Positions 48,499-57,218 of a stretch of DNA of 64,000 nt are shown piece after piece (position 1 is the first letter of the stretch; every line of letters starts with the position of its first letter). Made by a program: the position numbers and the translations under genes. The stretch lies in NCBI GenBank assembly GCA_014841595.1, contig JACYUE010000005.1, positions 1 through 64,000 of the forward strand, given 5' to 3'. This stretch comes from Oxalobacteraceae sp. CFBP 8761 (lineage in GTDB: Bacteria > Pseudomonadota > Gammaproteobacteria > Burkholderiales > Burkholderiaceae_D). Under the pieces are notes generated by a model, which did no database searches, was not told where the DNA came from, and saw only the letters and a list, made by a program, of their open reading frames with translations.

Positions 48499-48968
48499 GC
48501 CGCCAGCAGGGTTTCACGATGGTTGAACTGATCACGGTGATGGTGCTGATCGGCGTGCTGGCAGCCTTCGCTGTCCCGCGCCTGATGGGAGACAGCGCGA
48601 CCGGCGCGGCCCTGTTTGGCGACCAGGTGGCCAGTGGACTGCGCATGGCCCAGAAAAGCGCGGTCGCGCGGCGCCGCACGGTATGCGTGACCATGACGGC
48701 AACCACGCTGACGCTGCGCGTGCGTACCGCTGTCGGCAACGGACTCTGCGGCAACGTGCAGCTGCAGGGCATCACCGATGGTCTGTACGACAGCAAGGAA
48801 GCAGGTATCGTCATGAGCGGCGCGCCCACGCTGCTGCTGTTCCGGCCCGACGGCACCATCGATGACGGCAACGGCGTACGCCTGGGCAGGGTCGACATCG
48901 CCATCAACGGTGCTGACGCCATCCGGCGCACCATCACGCTCGACGGAGGCACTGGCTATGTCCATTAA
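48495..48968 (+). CDS. Type II/IV prepilin-like protein (GspH/MshC-like)
   Basis: 157 residues, start TTG 48495 overlapping the mshQ-like stop codon by 4 bp. The prepilin signal MSRQQG/FTMVELITVMVLIG carries the Glu at +5, and the N-terminal helix continues LAAFAVPRLMG. The mature part (SGLRMAQKSAVARRRTVCVT) follows the GspH/FimT pattern. It is a minor pseudopilin cleaved by prepilin peptidase. A longer in-frame start at 48345 would bury the signal and is rejected. Confidence 0.85.
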   Translation: MSRQQGFTMVELITVMVLIGVLAAFAVPRLMGDSATGAALFGDQVASGLRMAQKSAVARRRTVCVTMTATTLTLRVRTAVGNGLCGNVQLQGITDGLYDSKEAGIVMSGAPTLLLFRPDGTIDDGNGVRLGRVDIAINGADAIRRTITLDGGTGYVH

Positions 48969-49401
48969 GCGCATGGCAGGCACCACGCTGATCGAACTGA
49001 TCGTCGCAATCGTGATCGTGGGCACCGCCCTGGCAGGACTCGTGGCTGCCTACAACCGCGCCAATATCGCCTCGACCGATCCCTTGGTTACCCAGCAAAT
49101 GCTGGCGATCGCCGAATCGATGATGGAAGAGGTCATGCAAAAGCCGTTCGTCGCCCAGCCGAATCAGGCGGGCCGCCTGTTTTTCAATGACCTCATGGAC
49201 TACAACGGCTACGGGCCTGTCGCCGTCAGCAATGTCAACGGCGGCGCTGTCCCGGGCCTGGGCCGCTATACCGTGCAGGTGCAGGTCAACCAGCAGGGCA
49301 TCACCGGCGTGGCCGCTGCCGACGCCATGCGCGTTCAGGTCATCGTGCGCGCGCCTGGCGCCCAGGATCTGCGTCTGGTCGGCTGGAGGACGCGTCCATG
49401 A
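48958..49401 (+). CDS. Prepilin-like protein (MshD-like)
   Basis: 147 residues. The prepilin signal MSIKRMAG/TTLIELIVAIVI has Thr rather than the usual Phe at +1, with Glu at +5 retained. The helix VGTALAGLVAAYNRANIAS follows. It overlaps the previous gene by 11 bp and the next by 4 bp. Fits MshD/PilV-like minor pilins. Confidence 0.83.
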   Translation: MSIKRMAGTTLIELIVAIVIVGTALAGLVAAYNRANIASTDPLVTQQMLAIAESMMEEVMQKPFVAQPNQAGRLFFNDLMDYNGYGPVAVSNVNGGAVPGLGRYTVQVQVNQQGITGVAAADAMRVQVIVRAPGAQDLRLVGWRTRP

Positions 49402-50279
49402 GCCTTTCCATGCGCCATTCCATGCGCCGGGGCGTGCAGCGCGATGGCGGCTTCTCGCTGGTCGAGCTGATCCTGGTCATCGTCCTGATCGGCATCATCG
49501 GCGGCGTGCTCACGATGCAGCTGGCCCCGGCGATTCAGAGTTACCTCTTGATCAGCCAGCGCGCAGGCCTGACGAGTCAGGCTGACACCGCGCTGCGCAG
49601 GATCACCACCGAGGTGCGCGCCGCCGTGCCCAATTCGCTGCGCCTGAATAATCCGCAATGCCTGGACCTGGTGCCGACCCGCGATGGCGGCCGTTATCGA
49701 ATGGGCCCTGACACGGTCAATCCCGACGACGCCCATATCAACGATGCCGAAACCGGTACCGCGTTCGATGTGCTCACGCCGCTCAACGCGATGCCGACGC
49801 CAGGCGATGCGATCGTGATCGGCAACCGCAGTCCGGACGATGTGTATAACGACTCAAATGTCGGCACGGTCAGCGCGCTGGCCGGGCCATCGCCGAATGC
49901 GCAGGCCGGCATCAGCCGCATCATGCTGAACGCGCCGATCCAGATTCCCCAAGGGTACGATGGCGGCCGCTTCCTGGTCGTGCCAGGAGGCGAGCGCGTC
50001 GTTACTTACGTCTGTACGCAGGGCGTCGACAAAGCAACCGGCAACGGCACAGGCTTCCTGACACGGTTTTCCCGCACCACGTCTGGCGCAACGACGTGCA
50101 ATGCGCCGGCCGGCACACCGGCCATCGTGGCCACCCGGGTGTCGGCCTGCAGCTTCGTCGTCTACACCAACCAGGGCGCGACCCAGGACAGCGGCTTCGT
50201 ACAACTCCAGCTCACGCTGACCGAGCGCGGTGAATCGGTCCCGCTCACGATCGGCACCCACGTCGACAACCTGCCATGA
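49398..50279 (+). CDS. Prepilin-like protein (MshO-like)
   Basis: 293 residues. The prepilin signal RDGG/FSLVELILVIVLIGIIGG is complete. The following helix and the segment LTSQADTALRRITTEVRAAV, together with its length, fit MshO, a PilW-like minor pilin. Cys pairs near the C-terminus probably form a disulfide. Overlaps both neighbours by 4 bp. Confidence 0.83.
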   Translation: MSLSMRHSMRRGVQRDGGFSLVELILVIVLIGIIGGVLTMQLAPAIQSYLLISQRAGLTSQADTALRRITTEVRAAVPNSLRLNNPQCLDLVPTRDGGRYRMGPDTVNPDDAHINDAETGTAFDVLTPLNAMPTPGDAIVIGNRSPDDVYNDSNVGTVSALAGPSPNAQAGISRIMLNAPIQIPQGYDGGRFLVVPGGERVVTYVCTQGVDKATGNGTGFLTRFSRTTSGATTCNAPAGTPAIVATRVSACSFVVYTNQGATQDSGFVQLQLTLTERGESVPLTIGTHVDNLP

Positions 50280-50803
50280 GCCGCTTCCCCATCCTTTCCC
50301 GGCGCCAGTCGGGCTTCGCCTATATTGCTGCCGTGATCTTCCTGGTGGTGATTGCCGGCATTGCGGTCGTGCTGTTGCGCCTGACCGAGACGCAGCAGAG
50401 CACCGTCAACCAGGCCTTGCTGGCTTCGCGTGCCAGCCTGGCGGCGCGCGGTGGCCTTGAATGGGTTTTCAACAACCCGGCGCAGCGCTGCTCCCAGGCC
50501 CCTCTGTCGACCAGCAATGCAGCGCCAGCGGGAACGGTCAACCATCTCAATGACTTCCGTGCCGAGTCCGGATTTCTGGTCAGTGTCAGCTGTTCGTTCC
50601 GCGCCTATAACGAGGGCGAAGCGATCGATGACAGCGGTAACTCGTCGCCGGTTGTCAAACGCATCTACCGGATCGAGGCCGTGGCCTGCAATGGCACTGC
50701 CACAACCTGCCCGGACCCCGGCAGCGTGCCACGGGCCGATTACGTCGAGCGCGCGCAAGTGGCCACCATCTGCCTGCTGACCAACGGCGCGCCTTGCGTG
50801 TGA
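50276..50803 (+). CDS. MshP-like pilus assembly protein
   Basis: 175 residues. A single N-terminal hydrophobic helix (GFAYIAAVIFLVVIAGIAVV) after a short basic leader resembles the PilX/MshP minor-pilin pattern; the +5 Glu is absent, as in MshP. The later part has four to six Cys. Last gene of the five-gene cluster; no assembly ATPase or platform gene is present here, so the machinery must be encoded elsewhere. Confidence 0.76.
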   Translation: MSRFPILSRRQSGFAYIAAVIFLVVIAGIAVVLLRLTETQQSTVNQALLASRASLAARGGLEWVFNNPAQRCSQAPLSTSNAAPAGTVNHLNDFRAESGFLVSVSCSFRAYNEGEAIDDSGNSSPVVKRIYRIEAVACNGTATTCPDPGSVPRADYVERAQVATICLLTNGAPCV

Positions 50804-50916
50804 GTGTTATCGTCGGAAGCGGAGGCCTTGCCGGAGGATCGTGCAATCTTCCCGGACCATCGCACGCCGCGCCGGTGGTCTAATGGCATGTTGTTCACCG
50901 ACCCGAGAAACTGCCC

Positions 50917-51831
50917 ATGCAAGCGATCCGCGACCTCGCCACCCAGATTGCGCAGCACGCCCCCGGCGACGGCATGCACCGGAGCCCGATCCCCGGCGTG
51001 TGGCTGATCCGCAGCGGCCAGACCACCGAACCGCTGCGTGTCGTGCACACGCCGGCGGTGTGCATCATCGCGCAGGGCGCCAAGCTGGTCTCGCTGGGCG
51101 GCACTGACTACCGGTACGATACGGCCAAGTTCCTGGTAGTGTCGGTCGATTTGCCGGTGACCGGCTGCGTGACGCTGGCGACCGAGGATGAACCCTATCT
51201 GTGCCTGCGGGTCGATCTCGACGCGCAGTTGCTCGCCGCGCTCGACCTCGAACTGCCAGCCCGGCCGGCCGCCCGCGGCACGCCCCCTGCGCGCGGGCTG
51301 TTCCTGAGCGAGACCACGCCCGCGCTGCTCGAGGTCGCCAACCGCCTCGTGCGCCTGCTCGATGCGCCCCACGACATCGCGGTGCTCGCGCCGCTGCTGC
51401 TGAAGGAATTTCATTATCGCCTGCTCACCGGCGAGCATGCCGACACCGTGCGCCATTGCGCGCGCGGCGATGGCCGCATCGCGCAGGTCACGCGGGCCAT
51501 CTGCTGGATCAAGGATCATTACAACCGGCCACTGAGCGTCGAGCGCCTGGCTGGCGAGGTGGGCATGAGTTCGTCGACGCTGCACGAGCACTTCAAGACC
51601 GTGACCTCGATGAGTCCGCTGCAGTACCAGAAGCAGCTACGCCTGCAAGAAGCGCGGCGGCTGATGCTGGCCGGGTCGATCGACGCGGCGCGCGCAGGCC
51701 ATGCGGTGGGCTACGAAAGCAGCTCGCAGTTTTCGCGCGAATACGCGCGCTTCTTCGGCCTGTCGCCAGGGCGCGATGCGACGCGGCTGCGCCAGTCGCT
51801 CCAGGCGGGCGGCCTGCAGGCGATGCGCTGA
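50917..51831 (+). CDS. AraC family transcriptional regulator (AraC_N type)
   Basis: 304 residues. The N-terminal AraC-type cupin domain includes HTPAVCIIAQGAKLVSLGGT and FLVVSVDLPVTGCV. The C-terminal pair of helix-turn-helix motifs is typical: RPLSVERLAGEVGMSSSTLH, then HAVGYESSSQFSREYARFFG. The ligand is unknown. No obvious target lies next to it; the next gene, a HAD phosphatase, is on the same strand 75 bp away. Confidence 0.88.
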   Translation: MQAIRDLATQIAQHAPGDGMHRSPIPGVWLIRSGQTTEPLRVVHTPAVCIIAQGAKLVSLGGTDYRYDTAKFLVVSVDLPVTGCVTLATEDEPYLCLRVDLDAQLLAALDLELPARPAARGTPPARGLFLSETTPALLEVANRLVRLLDAPHDIAVLAPLLLKEFHYRLLTGEHADTVRHCARGDGRIAQVTRAICWIKDHYNRPLSVERLAGEVGMSSSTLHEHFKTVTSMSPLQYQKQLRLQEARRLMLAGSIDAARAGHAVGYESSSQFSREYARFFGLSPGRDATRLRQSLQAGGLQAMR

Positions 51832-51906
51832 CAGGGGCGTGCCGGCGACGTGCCGGCGCGGCGGTCTCTATAATCGTCGCATGACTTCGACTCCACTGAC
51901 CCGCGC

Positions 51907-52566
51907 ATGAGCTATCGCCTGGCGATCTTCGACTTCGACGGCACGCTGGCCGACTCGTGGCCTTTCTTCATGAGCGTGTTCAACGAGATCGCCGATCAGC
52001 ACGGTTTTCGGCGCGTCGACGCGGCGCAGGCCGAGCAGCTGCGCCACTACGGCCCGCGCGACATCATGCGCCATGTCGGGATGCCGGCCTGGAAGCTGCC
52101 GATTGCCTCGCGCTCGTTCATCGACCGCATGCGCGGCGCCACCGGCCGCATCGCACTGTTCGACGGCATCGCCCACACGCTGCGCGAGCTCGACCGTAAT
52201 GGCGTGCGGCTGGCGGTGGTCTCGTCCAATGCCGAAGACAATGTGCGCGACGTGCTGGGGCCGGAACTGGCAAGCCTGGTGGGGCAGTATGAATGCGGCA
52301 TGTCGATCTTCGGCAAGGCGGCGCGCATCCGCAAGGTCGTGCGCCGTGCCACGGTGCCGGCGATCCAGGCGTTGTATGTCGGCGACCAGACGACCGATGG
52401 CGACGCCGCTCGCCGGGCCGGGATCGCGTTCGGGGCGGTCGGCTGGGGCTATGCGTCGATGGAAGCGCTGCGCCGGGTGGCGCCGGAGCGCGAGTTCGGG
52501 ACGCCGGCGGATCTGCTGTCGCTCACAGGCCAGGCGTGCCCGCCACGGAATTGCCCGGACGCATAG
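51907..52566 (+). CDS. HAD family hydrolase (phosphoglycolate phosphatase-like)
   Basis: 219 residues. HAD motif I is FDFDGTLADS (residues 8-17), motif II LAVVSSNAED, motif III the Lys of FGKAARI, and motif IV GDQTTDGDAA. The helical cap between I and II places it with PGP/Gph-like phosphatases (C1 cap). Substrate uncertain. Confidence 0.85.
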   Translation: MSYRLAIFDFDGTLADSWPFFMSVFNEIADQHGFRRVDAAQAEQLRHYGPRDIMRHVGMPAWKLPIASRSFIDRMRGATGRIALFDGIAHTLRELDRNGVRLAVVSSNAEDNVRDVLGPELASLVGQYECGMSIFGKAARIRKVVRRATVPAIQALYVGDQTTDGDAARRAGIAFGAVGWGYASMEALRRVAPEREFGTPADLLSLTGQACPPRNCPDA

Positions 52567-52616
52567 GCCAGTTGCTATACTCGGCAGCAACTGCATCAAT
52601 GAACAACGGACCTTTC

Positions 52617-53033
52617 ATGCGCCTTCCACTCATCTTCCTGGCTCCGCTGCTGCTGAGCGGCTGCTTCATCGAGACGTCGACGTACGTGATCGACCTGAAT
52701 ACCGATCATGCGATCACGCTGAAGGTGGAAAAGGACAATTTCTGGACGAAAGAAGGCACGCTGCGCGTCGTCATGTCGCGCCTGCCGGATTGCCAGCGCC
52801 AGTATGAGCTGGGCTCGGTGTGGCTGGCCGACTTGCAGGTTGAGCTGTTCGGCAACGGCAACAACGTCTACACGCTGCGCGCAGACGACCAGGCATGGCA
52901 GATCGACACCACGACCTGTAGTGAACTGAAGGCGCCCGACCCCGACGCCGTCACCGGCCTGCCACTGGGGATCTTTACGCTGGACAGCGACAACAAGCTC
53001 AACTTCGAGAAGCCGGAAGCGGCCAGCGAATAA
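52617..53033 (+). CDS. Hypothetical lipoprotein
   Basis: 138 residues. The signal peptide ends LLLSGC, with lipidation Cys followed by FIET. The mature domain is beta-rich (AITLKVEKDNFWTKEGTLRV, DLQVELFGNGNNVYTLRADD). Function unknown. ATG 52617 gives a clean lipoprotein signal; ATG 52599 adds six residues. Confidence 0.72.
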   Translation: MRLPLIFLAPLLLSGCFIETSTYVIDLNTDHAITLKVEKDNFWTKEGTLRVVMSRLPDCQRQYELGSVWLADLQVELFGNGNNVYTLRADDQAWQIDTTTCSELKAPDPDAVTGLPLGIFTLDSDNKLNFEKPEAASE

Positions 53034-53036
53034 TGC

Positions 53037-53360
53037 TCAGTAGCGCTGCGTCAGCGCGCGCAATCGGGTGAGCTCGACGTCACGACCTGATTTCTCGAGC
53101 ACGCTTTCGAGCAGCGACTGGCCGTTTTCGCGTTGCATGGTCCACTGCGTGAAATACTCGTGCACCGTGCGCCACGGTGGAAAATCGGGTGGCATCGCGC
53201 GCCAGGTGGCGCCAGTGTGCAAAAAATACAACACGGCGCAAAACACGTCGTATAAATCGTGCTTGCGCGGGCGCGTCTTGCGGCGCGCCGCTTCAAGCAT
53301 GGCGCGCACGACCTCGAAGTGTTCGCGGGGTATATCGCTGGGGTAGACAGCTCGGTCCAT
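53037..53360 (-). pseudogene. IS5-family transposase N-terminal fragment
   Basis: 107 residues equal to the N-terminal domain (DUF4096) of IS5-type transposases: YPSDIPREHFEVVRAMLEAA, LYDVFCAVLYFLHTGATWRA, PPWRTVHEYFTQW. The catalytic DDE domain that should follow is missing; the frame ends RLRALTQRY. It is probably a dead remnant, though the frame itself is intact. Confidence 0.78.
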
Positions 53361-53447
53361 GGGTGACCTCCAAAACAGCTTGGAGGCCCGGATCTGGAAC
53401 AGGTTCCCTAGCTGTATTTACAGTCTACCCAAAATAATTGAACCTAG

Positions 53448-54014
53448 CTAGTCCCGCGCTAGCGCCAGGAACTCGGTTCGCAGTGCCAGGTTCGGCTGCA
53501 GCTCGCCCAGCAGGGTCGAGGTAATGGTTTCTTCGCCAATGGCGCGGATGCCGCGGCTTTCCATGCACAGGTGGCGGCACTTGATGACCACGCCCACTGC
53601 TTTCGGTTCCAGCACTTCCATCAGCGCATTGGCGATCTGCATCGTCATGCGTTCCTGCACCTGCAGGCGCTTGGAAAAGATATCGACCAGGCGGGTCAGC
53701 TTCGACAGGCCGACGATTTTGCCGTTCGGCAGGTACCCAACGGTGGCTTTACCAAAGAACGGCGCCAGGTGGTGCTCGCAATGGCTGTAGACCGGGATGC
53801 CACGCACGACGATCAGCTCGTTGTATTCCTCGGCGCCGTCTTCGAACGCCTTGAGCACTTCCACCGGATTCTGGTCGTAACCCGAAGTCCAGTGCTTCCA
53901 GGCCTTGGTCACGCGCGCAGGCGTTTCGATCAGGCCGGGACGGTCCGGATTTTCGCCCAGCGTTTTCAATAGACGACGCCAGTCGTGTTCGGTGAAAGCT
54001 TCTTTGTCAGACAT
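53448..54014 (-). CDS. folE: GTP cyclohydrolase I
   Basis: 188 residues. It opens GTP to 7,8-dihydroneopterin triphosphate, the first step of folate synthesis. The zinc and active-site residues are in YSHCEHHLAPFFGKATVGYL and KCRHLCMESRGI, both diagnostic. The N-terminal GENPDRPGLIETPARVTKAW is also typical. Single gene, minus strand. Confidence 0.96.
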   Translation of the reverse strand: MSDKEAFTEHDWRRLLKTLGENPDRPGLIETPARVTKAWKHWTSGYDQNPVEVLKAFEDGAEEYNELIVVRGIPVYSHCEHHLAPFFGKATVGYLPNGKIVGLSKLTRLVDIFSKRLQVQERMTMQIANALMEVLEPKAVGVVIKCRHLCMESRGIRAIGEETITSTLLGELQPNLALRTEFLALARD

Positions 54015-54156
54015 GGTGCACCCTAAAATAACGATTGCCGCCAGTATATAGAAAACGTCTGGCCCCGGTCGGGTGGCCTTATTCTTGCGCTAAATCATCC
54101 CCTGCATGCGACATATCTCATAACGTTGAGCACTGTCATGATTCAGGGAGAGCGTC

Positions 54157-55017
54157 ATGTTCGGCAGCACGGTCATGGAAGTCGTCATCGGCATGGCATT
54201 CTGCTACGGCTCCCTGGCACTGACGGTCACTACCTTGCAAGAGGCGTTGTCAGCCGCGTTCAGCCTGCGCGCCGGCATGCTGCGCGCCGGCATCCAGCGC
54301 ATGCTGCGCGACCCGCAGTTCACCGGCACTGCGCGCGCGGTCTACGCACACCTTTTGATCAGTGCGCATGACGACCTTACCGACCCGCACGCACCGCCGC
54401 ATCCCGGCCCATCCTACATCGAACCGGCCAACTTCGCGATTGCCCTGATCGACGCCATCAGCGGGGGCGGCATAGCGCTCGACAGCGCCATCGCCGCCGT
54501 GCCCGATCCGCAATTGCGGCGCGTGCTGAACACGCTGTACGTGCAAACGGGCGGCGACGTGCAGCGCTTTCAGGCGGCGCTCGGCGGCTGGTTCGACAGC
54601 ACTATGGCGCGCCTGTCAGGCGCCTATAAACGGCGCCAGTTGCTGGTGTCGTTCCTGCTGGCGCTGCTGCTGGCAATCCTGCTCAACATCGACAGTATCA
54701 ATCTGTTCCAGACACTGTGGCGGCATCCGGCCCTGGCTGCCGGCATCGGCGCCGTGCCTGCCGCGCTCGACGCGAATCTGGTGAGCGATCTGGCGACGCT
54801 GCCGCTCGGCTGGGCCAGCTTTCCGCCGGTGCTCGACGCCGCGTTTGTGCTGCAGGTCGCCGGCTGGCTGATCACTGCCAGCACGACGCTGTTCGGCGCG
54901 CCGTTCTGGTTCGACATCCTGCAACGCGCGATCAACCTGCGCAGCACGGGCGCCAAGCCGGCCCGGGTACAGGTCGGGCAAACCATGGCGCACCACGCCG
55001 GTCCGGCAGCGCCGTAG
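54157..55017 (+). CDS. Hypothetical membrane protein
   Basis: 286 residues. Hydrophobic segments occur near the N-terminus (VVIGMAFCYGSLALTV), in the middle (LLVSFLLALLLAILLNI) and near 230-250. The parts WFDSTMARLSGAYKRRQ and FWFDILQRAINLRSTGAKP are reminiscent of an unnamed family seen in several proteobacteria; I do not know a function. A good ribosome binding site (GGGAGAG) precedes the ATG. Confidence 0.72.
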   Translation: MFGSTVMEVVIGMAFCYGSLALTVTTLQEALSAAFSLRAGMLRAGIQRMLRDPQFTGTARAVYAHLLISAHDDLTDPHAPPHPGPSYIEPANFAIALIDAISGGGIALDSAIAAVPDPQLRRVLNTLYVQTGGDVQRFQAALGGWFDSTMARLSGAYKRRQLLVSFLLALLLAILLNIDSINLFQTLWRHPALAAGIGAVPAALDANLVSDLATLPLGWASFPPVLDAAFVLQVAGWLITASTTLFGAPFWFDILQRAINLRSTGAKPARVQVGQTMAHHAGPAAP

Positions 55018-55031
55018 CGCCACGTCAGGTA

Positions 55032-55853
55032 TTACGTGCCGGGTGGCCGGTGCGCGTCGATCAGTACGCTCGAGATCGACATCTGCGGTATCCGCTCCGG
55101 CCACGCGTCATCCGGGCCGAACCAGCGCGCCTCGGCGATTTCGGCCGGGTCCACGCGGATCTCGCCGTCGAGATAATCGGCCGTGAAGGCCAGCATCAGC
55201 GAGTGCGGGAACGGCCACGACTGGCTGGCGAAATAGCGTGGATTGTGCACGCGCAGCCCTACTTCTTCGAACACTTCGCGCGTGATGCATTCTTCGATCG
55301 ACTCGCCCGCTTCCAGGAAGCCCGCCAGCGGCACGAAGCGCTGCGTGGCATGCAGCACGTGTTTGGCCAGCAGTACCTGATCGCCCTTGCGGATCAACAC
55401 CATCATGGCCGGCGAGATGCGCGGATAGGCCATGTGACCGCACTGCGGACACTTGAAGCAACGCTCGCCGGTGGCCAGCACCGTGCCGCTGCCGCACACG
55501 CCGCAGAAGCGATGGGTGCGTGCCCATTCCGCGACCTGGGCGGCGCGACCGGCCAGGCCCACCAGGGACTCGTCCATCACACCAAACAGCGCGCGCAGGC
55601 CACGCCAGGCATAGCCTGCCGGTAGCGCGGGTTCGGCATCGAGCCAGCCGGTCTGGCAATACCGGCCATCGAGCAAGCCAAGTGGCTGCAGGTGTTCGCG
55701 CACCGCGCCGACCTGTTCAAGCACGGCGACATCGGGCAGCGCAGGCCCGTCTTCACGCACCAGCAATTGGCCCTTGTGGAACAGGAAGTTCAGCGGCGCC
55801 GGATCGGGATGCGGCGCAAACAGTGGCGTGAAGGAAGCAGGCGTATGCAGCAT
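55032..55853 (-). CDS. nudC: NAD+ diphosphatase (NudC)
   Basis: 273 residues. It hydrolyses NADH and removes NAD caps from RNA 5' ends. The zinc ribbon (CGVCGS and CPQCG) precedes the Nudix domain: GFLEAGESIEECITREVFEE plus VG gives the Nudix box. The NudC-specific motif S-Q-x-W-P-F-P is present as SQSWPFPHSLM. Convergent with the upstream membrane protein gene. Confidence 0.94.
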   Translation of the reverse strand: MLHTPASFTPLFAPHPDPAPLNFLFHKGQLLVREDGPALPDVAVLEQVGAVREHLQPLGLLDGRYCQTGWLDAEPALPAGYAWRGLRALFGVMDESLVGLAGRAAQVAEWARTHRFCGVCGSGTVLATGERCFKCPQCGHMAYPRISPAMMVLIRKGDQVLLAKHVLHATQRFVPLAGFLEAGESIEECITREVFEEVGLRVHNPRYFASQSWPFPHSLMLAFTADYLDGEIRVDPAEIAEARWFGPDDAWPERIPQMSISSVLIDAHRPPGT

Positions 55854-56293
55854 GGTCGATGGGTGGTCAATGAGATCGTGAAATGATACTGCCTTTCACG
55901 GTTCGGGATTGGGTGTGGCTCCCGCCGCTTGCCGACGCCGCCAACGTGGTAGCCGCCGGCAAGCGCGCCTTTGAGGACGCGCCTTTCACGCTGAAGAAAG
56001 CGTGTAACCGGCATTGCCTGCATGCGACGGGCAAGTGTATTGAACTGCTCTTGAACCGATATTGATAATGAAATCGCCGTGCAAGTTGTCTAGTCAGGTT
56101 GTGTTGCAATTTGCCTACCCACGTACCGATATCTGACGGCTTGACTATTCCGTAAGTCATTAATTTATTAGGGAAAATAGTTGGGCGCTGGTATCCAGAA
56201 AGCGTTGTATTCGCGCTGAAATGTCACCAATTTCCACACAGAAATATCGCTTTTCGTCCAGAATAGGTGGCTATCTATCTAAATCGTACTGTC
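55854..56293. other. Intergenic region, no gene recognised
   Basis: 440 bp between nudC and the AraC gene, which diverge. Short frames on either strand lack family features. The last 140 bp before the AraC start are AT-rich and presumably hold its promoter, but I cannot place -35/-10 with confidence. Confidence 0.4.
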
Positions 56294-57118
56294 ATGGACA
56301 AACTGTCATCGCTGGTCGGTCGCCATTCATTCAACGCCCGTATTTTCTATAACGGCGCGTTTTGCGACGCCAATCAATTCACCGAAAACGGTGTCTCCGG
56401 TCAGCTGCACGTGGTGCGCGAAGGGCCGGTCGATTTCATCCATGACGATGGCGAGGTCATCACCGTCACCGAACCGACGCTGCTGTTTTACCCACGCGGC
56501 GCCAGCCACCGTCTGCAGGTGCATCCCGGTCACACGGCCAACCTGCTGTGCGCCCATATCCAGTTCCAGGACGAGATGAGCAATCCGCTGTCGCGCGTGC
56601 TGCCCAATTGCCTCGTCATGCCGCTGAGCGAAATTGCCGGACTGCGCTCGACGCTCGACCTGCTGTTCAGCGAAGCCAGCCAGGCCGAGCCGGGCCGCGA
56701 AGTGATCCTGGATCGCCTGTGCGACGTGTTGCTGATCCAGGTGATCCGGCGCGAATTCGACAGCGGGCGCCTGTCGCTGGGCCTGCTGGCCGGCCTGTCG
56801 GACCGTCAGTTGTCGCTGGCACTCACAGCCATCCACGAGCGCCCGCATGAGCCGTGGAGCCTGCAATCGCTGGCCAAGGTGGCCTGCATGTCGCGCGCCG
56901 CATTCACCGAACGCTTTCGCGACGTGATGGGCATGCCGCCGGGCGAATACCTGACGCGCTGGCGCATCGGCGTCGGCAGCCGCCTGCTGCGCCAGGGCAT
57001 GCCGGTCAAGCAGGTCAGCAGCCGCGCCGGCTATACCAGCCCGTCCACGTTCACGCGCGCCTTCACGACCATGATGGGCGCCTCACCGCGCGAGTGGCTC
57101 AAGCAAGCCGCCGGCTGA
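56294..57118 (+). CDS. AraC family regulator (cupin_6 type)
   Basis: 274 residues. The N-terminal cupin domain (about 10-180) has FYNGAFCDANQF and EPTLLFYPRGASHRLQVHPG. The C-terminal HTH pair is EPWSLQSLAKVACMSRAAFT and VSSRAGYTSPSTFTRAFTTM. Start ATG 56294 is preferred over GTG 56267 by comparison with the usual MDxLSxLL opening. A very strong hairpin follows, then a convergent MFS gene that may or may not be its target. Confidence 0.86.
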   Translation: MDKLSSLVGRHSFNARIFYNGAFCDANQFTENGVSGQLHVVREGPVDFIHDDGEVITVTEPTLLFYPRGASHRLQVHPGHTANLLCAHIQFQDEMSNPLSRVLPNCLVMPLSEIAGLRSTLDLLFSEASQAEPGREVILDRLCDVLLIQVIRREFDSGRLSLGLLAGLSDRQLSLALTAIHERPHEPWSLQSLAKVACMSRAAFTERFRDVMGMPPGEYLTRWRIGVGSRLLRQGMPVKQVSSRAGYTSPSTFTRAFTTMMGASPREWLKQAAG

Positions 57119-57123
57119 TTTAG

Positions 57124-57178
57124 AAACGACAACGCAGACGGGCCTTGCGGCGCCGTCTGCGTTGTCGTTTGTATTTTT
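57124..57178 (+). terminator. Strong terminator hairpin, probably bidirectional
   Basis: A perfect 18-bp inverted repeat (AAACGACAACGCAGACGG, 57124-57141; complement 57153-57170) with an 11-nt loop and TATTTTT on the plus side. It lies between the convergent AraC and MFS genes. Confidence 0.88.
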
Positions 57179-57218
57179 AGGTCAGGCATGCGGCCATCCA
57201 GGCCGCAGCGCACTCAAC

